Of a stretch of 64,000 bases of DNA, positions 47,701-58,330 are shown piece after piece. The notes below the pieces were generated by a model. It saw only the letters and a list, made by a program, of their open reading frames with translations. It made no database searches and was not told where the DNA came from. Position 1 is the first letter of the stretch. Every line of letters starts with the position of its first letter. Source of the DNA: Wyeomyia smithii. Lineage: Eukaryota; Arthropoda; Insecta; Diptera; Culicidae. The DNA is taken from positions 249,376,089 to 249,440,088 of the forward strand of contig NC_073695.1 in assembly GCF_029784165.1 (NCBI RefSeq). Reading direction: 5' to 3'. The translations under genes and the position numbers were made by a program.

Positions 47701-50700
47701 AAGGAATCGACAACAGATGGAATAGATCGATTGTTACAATTCCGAGGACATTCAAATCCGAACTTTACGACACATAAACAATGCCAGCTTTTGTCAGGTT
47801 CTGGATGGTTATTTTTGCAAGGAACTCCTCAGTCATGTTGATCTTATCTCCGGAAGCACTGATGGTGGTTATTACACTTATGCGGATGGCTGGTTTTTCG
47901 ATCGCCTGCCAGGTCTGCGTGGAAATAATGGTGATATCAGAGGCGCAATCTAACTAGATGACAGCTTTTTTGCCATTGATTCCAACGATAACATATTTTC
48001 TCTTCCCTTGAAGATTGATGCGGTTCGCTGAATTTTCTTTGGTCTTCTTAAATACTTTGAACTATTGTTTTTCGAACTTCTTTATTGGTATGGATTTTGA
48101 TGCAACAGATGAACAGTAACCTTCTGTATGTTCTCTCCGTGTGCACTTGTGTTCTTAACTCATAGGAACAACCTTTTACGAAATGCAAATGACGGCAAAA
48201 CCAAGACGATGATTTCAGTTGTTTTTTTTTTTTAACAGGCTTGGTAGAAACGGCGTTGACGATGAATTTTTCCGGAACGGGCTTCTCTGCTCTCTTGGTG
48301 TTCTGCTTTAGATTATTGAACCGATAGCACTTCTTGACGAGATTTTCCAATGTTAGCTTTGTGGCATCTGCTGACGTAGCATGTAAAATCGTCTATTTTA
48401 TTCTTGATATACTGAAGACATAGGTAACGCTCGTTGAACAGCAAGGTTTAATGGCTAAAAAGTTTGCGTTTTGCAAATTCTGGTCGCACATCTTGCAAGA
48501 GTGTAATTTGGATCGTCTTGTAGTAGGTTGGAACAAAAATAAAGAAAATTGTGCCTGGTTGACAGCAATTCATAGGCTTCTAATGTCGTTTTCGTTTTTG
48601 CGGTGTAGCTACCCTGCGGACTACACTTTGTCCTATCACTGTTTTTTTTACATTTTCTGGACTATCCCGGACTACCCTTTTTCTGTCCCGGACAGTCCGC
48701 GCAAGAAACAGAGTGCAGTTTTAAAGACACCAACACATTCACACGTATGTGTCAAAATAAAAATTAATGTGTCAAAATCGGTTTGCTTTATGGACCGATA
48801 GGTCTTAGCTATAAACAAGAAAAAAAAATCGGTTTGCTTCGATTATCGTTCTTCGCGTGTCAAACATCAGGTTGAATTTTATTTATTTTATTTTGTTATT
48901 TTGTCATTTTTCAGTCAAGGCAAATTTTTCGTACAGTAGCACAAATGCGATAAAAGACAATGGCAATAATGACCAAAACAAAAGTGACAGTTACCTCTGG
49001 TATTACGCACACCATTGCAACTGCTCGGAAAGTATTTTTTTTTTTTCAGCTGCAAAGCGTAGTCCGGGACCGGATAGTCCTGCCGTAAAAACGAATTCGA
49101 CGTAAGATAAATGTCTTCGAGCGGTAGATGTGTTTTCTACGTTTTCTATGAAACATCGTACACACTTAAAACTGGATCTCGAGCTCGGCAAAAAAACATC
49201 CGAGTTCACTCGGCAACTTTGGATTCAACCGGTATTTCAGCAAAAAAATGCCGGTTGCCGACAGTTTTTAGATCATTTTGTCAAGACTTCGTCCAAAAAA
49301 CTAAGCTTGACGAATCTCGTCTCTATTTTTTGCAGAATTTATCGTTAAAAACTGTTGATGCCGAGGTCAGCTAAAACATTACTGGTATCTCGGCAAAAAT
49401 TTTACTCGTTGCCGTGTTTCGGCAATACAGCTGTCATTCTCATGAACGAGTTGCCGCCATTTTTCTTAGTGCAAATTTATGCGTGTTACGGGTGAGCAAA
49501 CAGGAATCAGATACAAGTTTGGCTGAAATTTGTGCAAATTACAAGTGTTCACAATCCGGTAGCCGAAAAAATGTAGTACAGTTTGGTGGGAAGTGGCTGG
49601 AACTCAAAAAGTTTCAAATCGTGTGAATACAATATTGTAATTTTAGATTAGATGTTTAGCTTAATGCCCTACTGGCGAGCAAGATAAAGATAAGTATTCG
49701 AAATTTAGTATGAATAAATTTCTTTACTTACTAAAACCACAGATAACAGACATCCAAGCTAGAACAAAAAACTCCAGAAATCGTGTGTAGGATTTCAAAC
49801 TTTTACTCGTTTGGAATGCTAACGACATCTTTATGCAACTTGCGACTCTAACCAGTTTAGTGATGGCAGCGCTGGATTACAGTCAAAGCTGCCAGACGCA
49901 TGAACATTATCACAGGTTATAGAGTCGCTGTTTTTGCAATGATATAACACTGATTTTGTAAGGTGGGTGTTTTTTTTCAAATCAACATTAAAACAAACAT
50001 ATTTATCGTAAATATAAGCTGGGAAGGAATAAAATTGTCGATTGTGTACAAATTACGACTGCTCGAAATTTCTACATTAAAAACCGCAACCCTTCTTATT
50101 GCGAGAATATCGATAAAAGCTGTAAAACTATCGATTTTATTAAATCGTTGACTACTAAGTGTTCTTAGCGCCACCAAACTGCGTATTGCGACATGCTAAA
50201 AAAACGTTGAATCTTTTTACACATAAAGCGAAACTAGCTTGGATGTCTGTTATCTGTGCTAAAACTCATCGAGCTTATAATTTATCTTTTGAAAGAAAAC
50301 TACCTGATTCACAGCAAAACTATTTTCTGCGATTGGATTCCACTGAAAAAACGGCTCTTTATTGTGCCGAACATTCAGCTTATATAACCGAAAGGTCGTT
50401 AGACTGGTTTGCCGCTTCTCGACTGGATTTGCCGAGAGCACAGTCAACTGTGTACCGCGATTCTCGGCATAAAATGACATCTGTCAAATATTGGTTTTCC
50501 GAGATTCTCGGCAAAAGAGATTCAGCCGAGATGGTTGCCGAGCACTCGGCTGTCCAAATCTCGGCACAAACAATGCTTTGAGTATCTCGGTTCACAAATG
50601 CCTCAACCAAAAGACTCGAAGCTATTTTAATTAAGACTTCTAGCATAACTTCTTTTCATAAACAGAAATGCAGAATAGTTTTGTAGTTTCTGACCAAAAA

Positions 50701-53700
50701 TTTATTTGCTTGAACTCCTCAAATCTCCTAGGTTTGATTCAAAACATAATAAAAAAAATACATAAAATAAAAACATATAAGTTGTTATTCAAGAGGCAAT
50801 GAAAATCGAGCCTGACGTTTTTACTATCTCAATAAATTGGACGTATTTTTTAACAAGTGAACGCTAAAAACAATAATTAGATTTCAAGTACAAACCGATA
50901 AAGGCTGATGCATGTTAGCATGTTGGATGCAAAACTTAGAGCTTCAAAAAACTTTCGAATTTGATTTTGCATTTTGGAATAAACCAGGATTTGATTAGGA
51001 ATAAAACAATCGCTAAACACGTCATAGCTTTCTACAAACATGAGTTATTTTCAAGCGATAGTTCCAAAGAATTTTGAGATTTTCAACCACACTTCTAGAG
51101 TATGATAACATTTGATTTGTAATTATGGCCAAAATACTACAAGGTATACAGCTCTAGGGGTTGTATGAAATGGTGACGTAGGACTAAATATATAATATAT
51201 GCTAAACTAAATATTATTATATGCTGCGCTAAACTGTTCATAGGTAACACTACCGTTTTTTTTTTTCGATAGTCGTTATTTTAAAACTAACGATGCATGA
51301 ATACATGAAAATTTTACACTAGTAGTAGTTGCGAAAATTCTCATAACTCTTATCTTCAAGCATCTATAGTTCTGAAAAGAACCGATTCCATAATATTCAG
51401 TTAGAAATTCGTGCTACAGAACGCTGATAATCGCACCATGAATATTTTGTTGGCCGCGCATAAAATTTGCTCTCCGCTGTGCCCTCCAGTAGCTGTGCTA
51501 ACAAAATATCCTGCATCGAACGATGGTAAGTGTTGCTGCCGTATGCAAAATAAAGGTGTAACATAGTTCCGCAGTGCCTGGAAGTTGATTCGTATGCAGC
51601 TCTCGTTTCTCAATGTCGCGTACCTTTAACAGCTGCACTGCTCTCGCCTTTGTGTAACAAACTAAACTGAAGCTGAATTTTCTACACGCAGTCTTTTGTA
51701 TCGAGTTCAGCGTAGATTTTTACCATTAAGGCGTGGCCACGTAGCTTATAGAAGGAAAGAGAAACAAACCAACACATCTTCAATACTACTGAGTGATTTT
51801 CATAAGCATCAAAAGAAAGGTTTTGCTTTCCCGATGCGCAAATCACTCTGGTTCTTAGATTAACTAATTTTCGTTTCTAACATTTGACTGATAACGGTGT
51901 TCGAGTGAACACAAACAAACAATTAAACCGGAAAATCACTCAATTTAGCAGTGCAAATTCTTGAAATGAGGGTTATATCTTGTTGTGATAAACTATTCAT
52001 AGGTAACACTACCGTTTATATTTGGTGCGTCCTGGTCGTTATTGTAAAAATGATTATTTAGAAATAGATGAACATTTCACACTAGTAGTAGTTGTGAAAA
52101 TTCTCATAACTCTTATCTTCATCATCTAATAGTTCTGAAAAGAACCGATTTCATAATCTTCAGCTCGAAATGTAGCTACAGAATGCTGATGATCACACCA
52201 CCACCGGTAGCATCGATTTTTTAGTTGGCCGCGTAAAAATTTGCTCTCCGCTGTGCCCTCCAGCAACTGTGCCAGCAAAATATCCTGCAGCGTACGATGG
52301 TTATTGTTGCTGCCGTATGCAAAATAAAGGTAACATGCTCCGCGGTGCCTGGAAGTTGACTCGTATGCAGCTCTCGTTTCTCAATGTCGCAAAGCTTTAA
52401 CAGCTGCACCGCACTCGCTATTGTGGAACAAACTAAACTGAAGCTGAATTTTCCACACGCAGTCTTTTGTATCGAGTTCAGCGTAGATTTTACCATTAAG
52501 GCGTGGCTACGTAGCTTATAGAAAGAAAGAGAAACAAACCAATACATCTTCAATACTACTGAGTGATTTTCATAAGCATCAAAAGAAAGTTTTTGGTTTC
52601 CCGATGCGAAAATCACTCTGGTTCTTAGATCAACTAATTTTCGTTGCTGATATTTGACTGATAACGGTGTTCGAGTGAACACAAACAAACAATTAAACCG
52701 GAAAATCACTCAATTTAGCAGTGAAAATTCTTGAAATGAGGGTTATGTCTTGTTGTGATAAACTATTCATAGGCAACACTACCGTTTATCTTTGGTGCGC
52801 CCTGGTCATTATTGTAAAAATGATTATTGAGAAATAGATGGACATTTCACACTAGGAGTAGTTGTGAAAATTCTCGTAACTCTTATCTTCAAGCATTTAT
52901 AGTTCTAAAAAGAACCGATTCGATAATCTTCAGCTCGAAATGTATGCTACAGAATGCTGATAATCACACCACCACCGGTAGCATCGATTATTTTGTTGGC
53001 CGCGTATAAAATTTACTCTCCGCTGTGCCCTCCAGCAGCTGTGCCAGCAAAATATTCTGCAGCGTACGATGGAAACTGTTGTTGCCGTGTGCAGAATACA
53101 GGTAACATGCTCCGCGGTGCCTGGAAGTTGACTCGTATGCAGCTCTCGTTTCTCAATGTCGCAAAGCTTAACAGCTGCACCGCACTCGCTATTGTGGAAC
53201 AAACTAAACTGAAGCTGAATTTTCCACACGCAGTCTTTTGTATCGAGTTCAGCGTAGATTTTTACCATTAAGGCGTGGCCACGCAGCTTAGACAAAGACA
53301 AACAAACCAAAACACTTTGTTGAGTCAAAATATGTAGGCAGTGGAATTTATTTCGTCCATGTTATTGTTATCTGTGCTTGGGAAGCAAGCCAAGAACAAG
53401 GGAAATGTATGGGAAAGCTTGACCTTGGAACTTTTCACCTTTTTCCACCATTAAGCAGTAAAGCAACAATGTTGAACATAATATCAAAAATTGTTACACA
53501 TTTTATCTATCCACCGACATATAAATGACTAAGATGCATTAAGTCGTTCGCTTGCTATAACCGTTTGAAATCTGACGCTACATTTGCCAGTTTCATTTTC
53601 ATTTTCACAAAGTGTAATCTAGTATAGAAAACAAAGACGTAGTCCTACGTCAAAACTACGAAAATATACTTTAGCATTCTTATTATTTACTGATATAATG

Positions 53701-54483
53701 GAGCATCAACGCTTATTACCATAGTTAGCAATAATTCATCATCTCTAATTCGTTCGGCCCTAGACCGGTGAACGGTCCGTTAGCCAACAAAGTAAAGTAA
53801 AAGTAAGTAGCATTAATTCATAGTTCTACCTGCTTCTCAAAGCAACAAACAATAAATATATATATATATACATTTAATGAAAGGACTCGGCTTTGCAAAA
53901 ATACGCTGACGACGACAGGCGAAAGTGCTTATCCCAATCTAATGGACAGTCTATCAGAAAAATCTCAGACAAGCAATGAGCAACCGTCAGCACAAAAAAA
54001 AACGGCCGCGGACGCGAACCGGCAAACTAACCAGCCGGTGTCAAGTTTACTCAAAGCAAAATACTGATAAAGTGGCAAATGGCAAATAATGAGCCGTTTA
54101 TTCATTGTGACCGTATAATGCAGTATAGGAACTATACATATATTGGCATGTACGGCCTCTGTGCCAGCGGTGCTAGCACACTCAACGCGACCAGATGGGC
54201 AGAGAGAAACCTTTTTGCGGCAGTCAATCAGCCTGCATATGCAGCAGTAGTAGCAAGCCCATATAACCACACTATCAGTGGATGATTCATACTTTTGCTA
54301 TTTCGGTGGTTTGCTGTGAAAACCCCAACAATGCGAGAATTTGATCGATGTAGTGATGATTGATATTCAATTATTACCTTGTTCGGAATCCAAACCAGCC
54401 GGCTGTACTGTACTGGGACTGGCCAGTAAGCACGAAATACTAATCACACTAAACGTCACCAGAACAATCCAAAATTTCGACAT
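44782..54483 (-). CDS. CD164: CD164-like sialomucin membrane protein, with a 9.1-kb first intron
   Basis: Exons 54483-54378, 45288-45200 and 45138-44782; phases match (..SEQ|G/AT|LPTT.. then TTT|VSPN), giving 183 residues. Exon 1 encodes MSKFWIVLVTFSVISISCLL then AS, a typical signal peptide. The middle is almost only Thr, Pro, Ser and Ala (two runs in exons 2 and 3), expected to be heavily O-glycosylated. The end is FDGYSFVGGMILAYGSLAIG then LVLWKFYKARTERNYHTL: a transmembrane helix and the short YxxHydrophobic tail shared with CD164 (..ERNYHTL), a lysosome/endosome sorting signal. Single-pass type I protein, length close to human CD164 (197). The 9.1-kb intron (45289-54377) holds a Ty3/gypsy relic and several DNA elements. 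Exon 1 was assigned from splice phase and signal peptide, so the exon joins deserve RNA support. Confidence 0.85.
45289..46079. other. Intron 1 of the CD164-like gene, unassigned part
   Basis: No gene recognised. On the minus strand a GGTTCGATTCT word near 45742-45752 resembles a pol III B-box, but no convincing A-box precedes it, so I do not call a SINE. A short minus-strand frame at 45564-45343 is not recognisable. Confidence 0.4.
46080..48470 (-). pseudogene. Ty3/gypsy retrotransposon relic (mag-like gag-pol), no LTRs seen
   Basis: From right to left: gag end (ERYLCLQYIKNKIDDFTC, about 48440), a zinc knuckle SSWFCRHLHFVKGCSY (about 48220-48170), a degraded protease (LDCASDITIIS where LDTGSD is expected, about 47960), an RT with INIYQGFFKYNRLPPGIQSA and GVKSYLNDIMISG in place of YLDDI (47500-47340), and an integrase with YYYFLVIDAYSKRLEIYRAH and YHPQSNGPAERF (46760-46460). 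Order gag-PR-RT-IN is Ty3/gypsy. RNase H is poorly preserved and stops interrupt all parts. It points the same way as the host CD164-like gene. LTR boundaries were not found. Confidence 0.85.
48600..49090. mobile_element. Possible small TIR element
   Basis: ctgcggactacactttgtcc near 48608 and, inverted, gcaaagcgtagtccgggacc near 49053 resemble each other imperfectly, and both ends carry further agtccgg/ccggact words. The match is weak and no TSD was found. Confidence 0.35.
49150..50590. mobile_element. CACACTTAA element rich in ctcggca motifs, interrupted by a MITE
   Basis: Begins cacacttaaaactgg. The words ctcggca, tgccgag and gccgagat occur many times in both orientations at 49175-49440 and again at 50340-50590, on both sides of the nested MITE (49738-50258). 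The layout parallels 17156-18179, which has cggtaa instead. The right end (near tgctttgagta) is degraded and no TSD could be fixed. Confidence 0.55.
49738..50258. mobile_element. 7-bp-TSD MITE family 'CACAGATAAC', copy 3 (intact)
   Basis: The TIR is CACAGATAACAGACATCC at 49738 with its complement ending at 50258. The TSD ctaaaac is perfect at 49731-49737 and 50259-50265. Very similar throughout to 37996-38513, which suggests recent activity. Confidence 0.92.
51135..53651 (-). mobile_element. Helentron/DINE-like element with 0.76-kb monomers, copy B
   Basis: Same ends as copy A: tactacaaggtatacag at 51135 and gtagtcctacgtc ending at 53651, with AAAA on both sides. Monomers begin at 51232, 51991 and 52761, spaced 759 and 770 bp, the last partial. 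Each monomer contains gatgatcacaccaccaccgg or a close form, gctctccgctgtgccctcca, actcgtatgcagctctcgtt and gataacggtgttcgagtgaa. Unit-specific differences (for example aggcaacac, agatggacatttcacactag in unit 3) are the same in copies A and B. Open frames inside the monomers lack starts or domains. Confidence 0.65.
53742..53815 (+). mobile_element. RTE-like LINE 3' tail only
   Basis: tctaattcgttcggccctag, accggtgaacggtccgttag and ccaacaaagtaaa match the 3' end of the LINE at 28331-28400 (opposite strand). A 5'-truncated insertion ending in gtaaaagtaagta. Confidence 0.75.
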
Positions 54484-54825
54484 TTTTTTGCTCCTTCTAT
54501 ATCCTACCAATCTGCTAAACAATTAACTCTCGCTAACTTCGTTTCTGCCACTTCGAATCGAATACCGGAAAAGCACGTGACTTATTTTTGCAACGATTCT
54601 AAAACGCAGTTAGGTAAATTTTTCACTGTTCGTAGCACTTTTTCCTTCAATTCCAACAAATCTGCAGCTCGACCTTTCCACGAAAAGCGTTCTCCGTTGT
54701 ACTTTTCTGTCCTCTCGCTCTTGCTGCTACCAGAGTGTTCGCATGTGTGTTTTTTTGAAGCAGCACAACTAGAACCGAACAGTTTGACGTCTGCAGCACA
54801 AATACGGGCGCGTTTGACGGCGATG

Positions 54826-55135
54826 GCGTTGCCAGGTCATTTTTCAAAAAATCTGGAAAAGGCAAAATAAAAATCTGGAAAAAATCTGGCAGTCATTTCG
54901 TGGGGTGAAAGGTTAATTTTTCGGATAAAAGTCTTGGGGTACGCAAAGTTTGAGGTGACAAAATTGCAATATTTCGCGCCAAAATCGAAGTGATGACCTT
55001 TTTGCGGAACAGAGAAAATAAAATCTGGATCATCCATGAAAAATCTGGATAATTGGACATCAAAGCTGTCTACCTGGACTGGATACATGTTCAAAAATCT
55101 GGATAATCCAGCTAAATCTGGATACCTGGCAACGC
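54826..55135. mobile_element. hAT-type MITE with repeated aaaatctgga
   Basis: The TIR GCGTTGCCAGGT at 54826 is inverted at 55124-55135. An 8-bp duplication (cggcgatg / tggcgatg, one mismatch) flanks it. aaaatctgga recurs about seven times inside. It lies some 340 bp upstream of the CD164-like start codon, possibly in its promoter. A fragment with gatgccaggtcattttt appears near 59004. Confidence 0.8.
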
Positions 55136-55733
55136 TGGCGATGATGGCGAATCCTGTGTATGCAAGTCAGGGAAGCACACAAAAAACTACGATTCTTCTA
55201 CGAGAAAGAAGAGCACTTACTCCGGTGAATGACGAACAACACAAACAAAGGAATTGTTAGCTGGGAGTAAACGAGAGAGTCTAAAAAAAAAATAAATGCC
55301 AGTGTCGAATACCATCGGTACAGAAGATCCTAATACGATTGAGAATTCTAAAGGGATTGAAGCGAAAAGTGACGAGGGGTGGCAGAGTGATTTATTTTGA
55401 AAGAGTAAAAATCAAATCATAAATGAATACCCTCTATATGTAATTTTTTTCATATTTTTTAAACTCAATTTATTATCAGAAGAACTAAATTTTCTTGTTA
55501 AAATAATCAAAAATAAATTTTTATTCGATTTGTTCACCTGGACTTATAATGTTTATTCCGATGACGTGGGACTATTTATATACCTCAGTGCAATTTAAAT
55601 TTGCTCTCTCATGAAAGATTTTTATTAAGATTACTTCACTTTTTTGTTCCTGTACAACGCTCACCTGCCGCTAGAAAAATTATTTCAATTTTGTTGATTT
55701 ATAGCTTGTTAAGCTGCTATTAGGAGGGATTCG
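55136..55733. other. Intergenic, no recognised feature
   Basis: Nothing supported on either strand. Confidence 0.5.
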
Positions 55734-55740
55734 GTTAAAC

Positions 55741-56785
55741 CAAAGATGACTAGAACAAGATATCTGACTCTTGCAGAATTCATCGGACATCATTATCGCT
55801 GCGCGTGAGCAAAAGTCGAACTAATTTATACACTGTTAATATGATGTATACTTAACGTCAAAATCAACTGACGACAAGGCCAAGACATGACTGCTGAAAG
55901 GTGAAACATTTTTTTCAGTATCCATGTGGACGACTTTACGGTGCTGCCATCCGCAAAATGATAAAAATGTGTACGAATGTTTAGTTGTCAAGCATGAAAC
56001 TTTCCGGAAGAATTAAAAATTATTGGCGCATCATTTTAAATCATTTTGAATTAAACGTACCATCAAAACGTCCAGATAACCGCTATTAACACGCTCTACA
56101 GCCAAGTTTACCACTTTTGCCGAGGTTAATAAAGCAAAAATCGGGTGCCCTGGTGAACATGACTATATGCACAACGGTTCTGAAACCTGGTTTGCGACAT
56201 ATCAAACTTTTAGTTTGGGTAGAAAGAGTCCTGAAAATAAATATAACCCCTCAATATAAACCCCCACTCTGACAGTCAATTTCACACTTTTCTTTCGTAC
56301 TTTGAAGTGCAAAAAATATGGTAATAGCATAAAGTGCAAAAAATGACAGTATCATTAACATGCATGTTATATTAAGCGTCGAGCTGACCAAACTGCTACA
56401 CCTTTTTCATATACAATCTTGAACAGCTCAACGATCGATGACGGACTATGCACGATAAATCGGTTTTGCCACTCCTTTGGCATCACGCCATGTTTCAAGG
56501 GCTAACATCTCAACATATGTAAAAACGAGATAGCAGATCACCGCTTCTTGTCATACATCTTTATCTAACTGCTGACAGCGGGCACAAATTAATTTGAGCC
56601 CAGGACATGAGTTCATTGTCATACACTGTTACTCGGTATAGGGATGCCAAAGGCTCGGGTTTTGCTCATAGTGACAATTTTATGAGAATTTAAGTCATCA
56701 GATGGCAGCACTAACCGTCGGAAGTCGGTCGTGTTCAAATGTATGAAAAATATGGAAGTTAGGTATCTTGTTCTAGTTATCTTTG
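55741..56785. mobile_element. TIR DNA transposon with 7-bp TSD, copy 2 (intact ends)
   Basis: Left end CAAAGATGACTAGAACAAG at 55741; right end CTTGTTCTAGTTATCTTTG at 56785. The TSD gttaaac is perfect at 55734-55740 and 56786-56792. Large parts match 5911-7349 in the opposite direction. Contains no long frame, so a non-autonomous member. Confidence 0.88.
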
Positions 56786-57339
56786 GTTAAACCTAAGGCG
56801 AGCAATAACAAGACACACAGCTCCCTGCATGTGACTGGAAACAAGGTCGAAACGCCCTCAAAGCGTCCAAGAAACATCAACTGTGTCCTTGTGCGTATTG
56901 TCGGTTTGACAAGACATTCCTGTAGTTGTCATTGTCAAGCTCGTATTTGATAGTTTATGCACATTACACACACACATTCACCGTTCATGTTTTTGGGAGT
57001 CGTTCGGGGGCGCCACATTACTGAAAGTTCGCAAGGTATTTGAAAAGATCTGACACTTGTTTATCTTGTTATCTCGTCTATGGTTAAACTTCTATGGTCT
57101 ATGGTTGGCCTAATAAGCTGTTAAAATTGTTTGATGGGATTACTCGGCCAGGCCAACAAATATTGTGATAAACATTAGCAAAGCTAATCGTTGTGCCGTT
57201 AGTTGAATAGCAAAACGTGAAACTCACGCTCTTCAAGAGCGTAAATCGTAGTAAACTTTGCCGATAATTTGAAAAAATATTGTGTTTTCAAAAATAGCAA
57301 TAAAATGAGGTATGACTGAAACCTTTTTTTCTGTATATA

Positions 57340-57500
57340 AAAAAAAGCAAAGCCTTGGTGTTACACGGGAAACATCGTTAGTCGATCTGCTAGGCATAGA
57401 ATCAAATGTCCCGGTGACATAATATTTGGAGACTCCGCGTTGACACCATCGCATTTCCTACAGATAGATTATCAAGGCGTCATAGGTTTCGGTGTCAGGT
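57340..57500 (-). mobile_element. SINE-like repeat sharing its 3' tail with the tRNA SINE
   Basis: On the minus strand it ends gtgtaacaccaaggctttgc followed by a T-run, identical to the end of the SINE at 58134-58330. The sequence before that tail (gatggtgtcaacgcggagtc, cgatgtttcccg) is unrelated to that SINE. The 5' limit is not certain. Confidence 0.45.
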
Positions 57501-57689
57501 CACTTTACGAGAAAGCGATATGAGTGGCGAAGCGTTAAATATCAATACAATCTTCGTAGCTTTCGTAACAGTTGTTTAAAATAAATCAATGGGAGCTACG
57601 CTTCGACTTCATAAGGAAGTATCCGGGGATTTGAATATGCTCAAATTTAGTTAAAGGTCCGGTATTCTAGCGTGTGCTATTTTGCGGTA

Positions 57690-58133
57690 TTACATCATTA
57701 AACAAAATGATTTCGGATCACGTTATGATTTTCGCCGTGAATATAAAGAACTCGTAGGCGCGATATTTGTTATGATAAACCCGCACACCGAGCTAAGCGC
57801 ATCGTTTACCAAAACGAAACCTGCTGCAAACCCTGCCCTTTTCTCCAACATCCCAGTGATTTCTCGTGGAAGTGCAGAGGTGTTCTCGGCTTCCAATAAA
57901 GCGAGTATCACGTCAACATATTCCTATACACTCTCCTTCTTTGACCTGCATTCGGATGCGGCCGGCGCTGGTATTGCCTTATATAAAGATTAAGGTCACC
58001 AGTTTTTACACATTGAGGATGCATGTTAGTCCTAAGCATCATCCGTTGGTTCTCTGTGTAATTACAGCTGATCTGGCAATAACGGAGTAGCAACCGCGGG
58101 CGGTCAATCATGCTCATGCTCATGCTCATGCTC
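57690..58133 (-). repeat. Probable dispersed repeat starting with an (atgagc)n run
   Basis: On the minus strand a tract of four to five atgagc units (58110-58133) is followed by gattgaccgcccgcggttgc and then 400 bp of balanced composition, unlike the AT-rich surroundings. A 103-codon plus-strand frame at 57682-57993 is open but has no recognisable domain, and I regard it as incidental. I believe this sequence is repeated in mosquitoes, from memory only. Confidence 0.4.
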
Positions 58134-58330
58134 ATATAAAAAAAAGCAAAGCCTTGGTGTTACATTCCGTATCGGAACTCGACCTTCTGTTTTACTGTAC
58201 ACAGACTTCGCAGCCGACTGTTTAGTGTACAGGACAATTGCAGGGCTAGTGCTACGATCTTACTGACACTAACAGTATCTTCCGAGCCGAGACTCGAATC
58301 TACGACGACTGGCTTGTTAGGACCATCTGG
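58134..58330 (-). mobile_element. tRNA-related SINE (family copy 2)
   Basis: Minus-strand B-box-like GATTCGAGTCTC near 58288-58299, the same body as 2957-3150, and a clean 3' end ggaatgtaacaccaaggctt then tgc and a T-run at 58134-58165. Confidence 0.75.

Noticed and set aside
57682..57993. 103-codon open frame
   Set aside because: Sits in probable repeat sequence, with an opposite-strand frame of similar length; no recognisable motif.
58105..58135. CRISPR-like or other spaced repeat
   Set aside because: Just a short perfect hexamer run (atgagc)n without spacers; the whole window is eukaryotic and no spaced-repeat array or cas-like gene is present.
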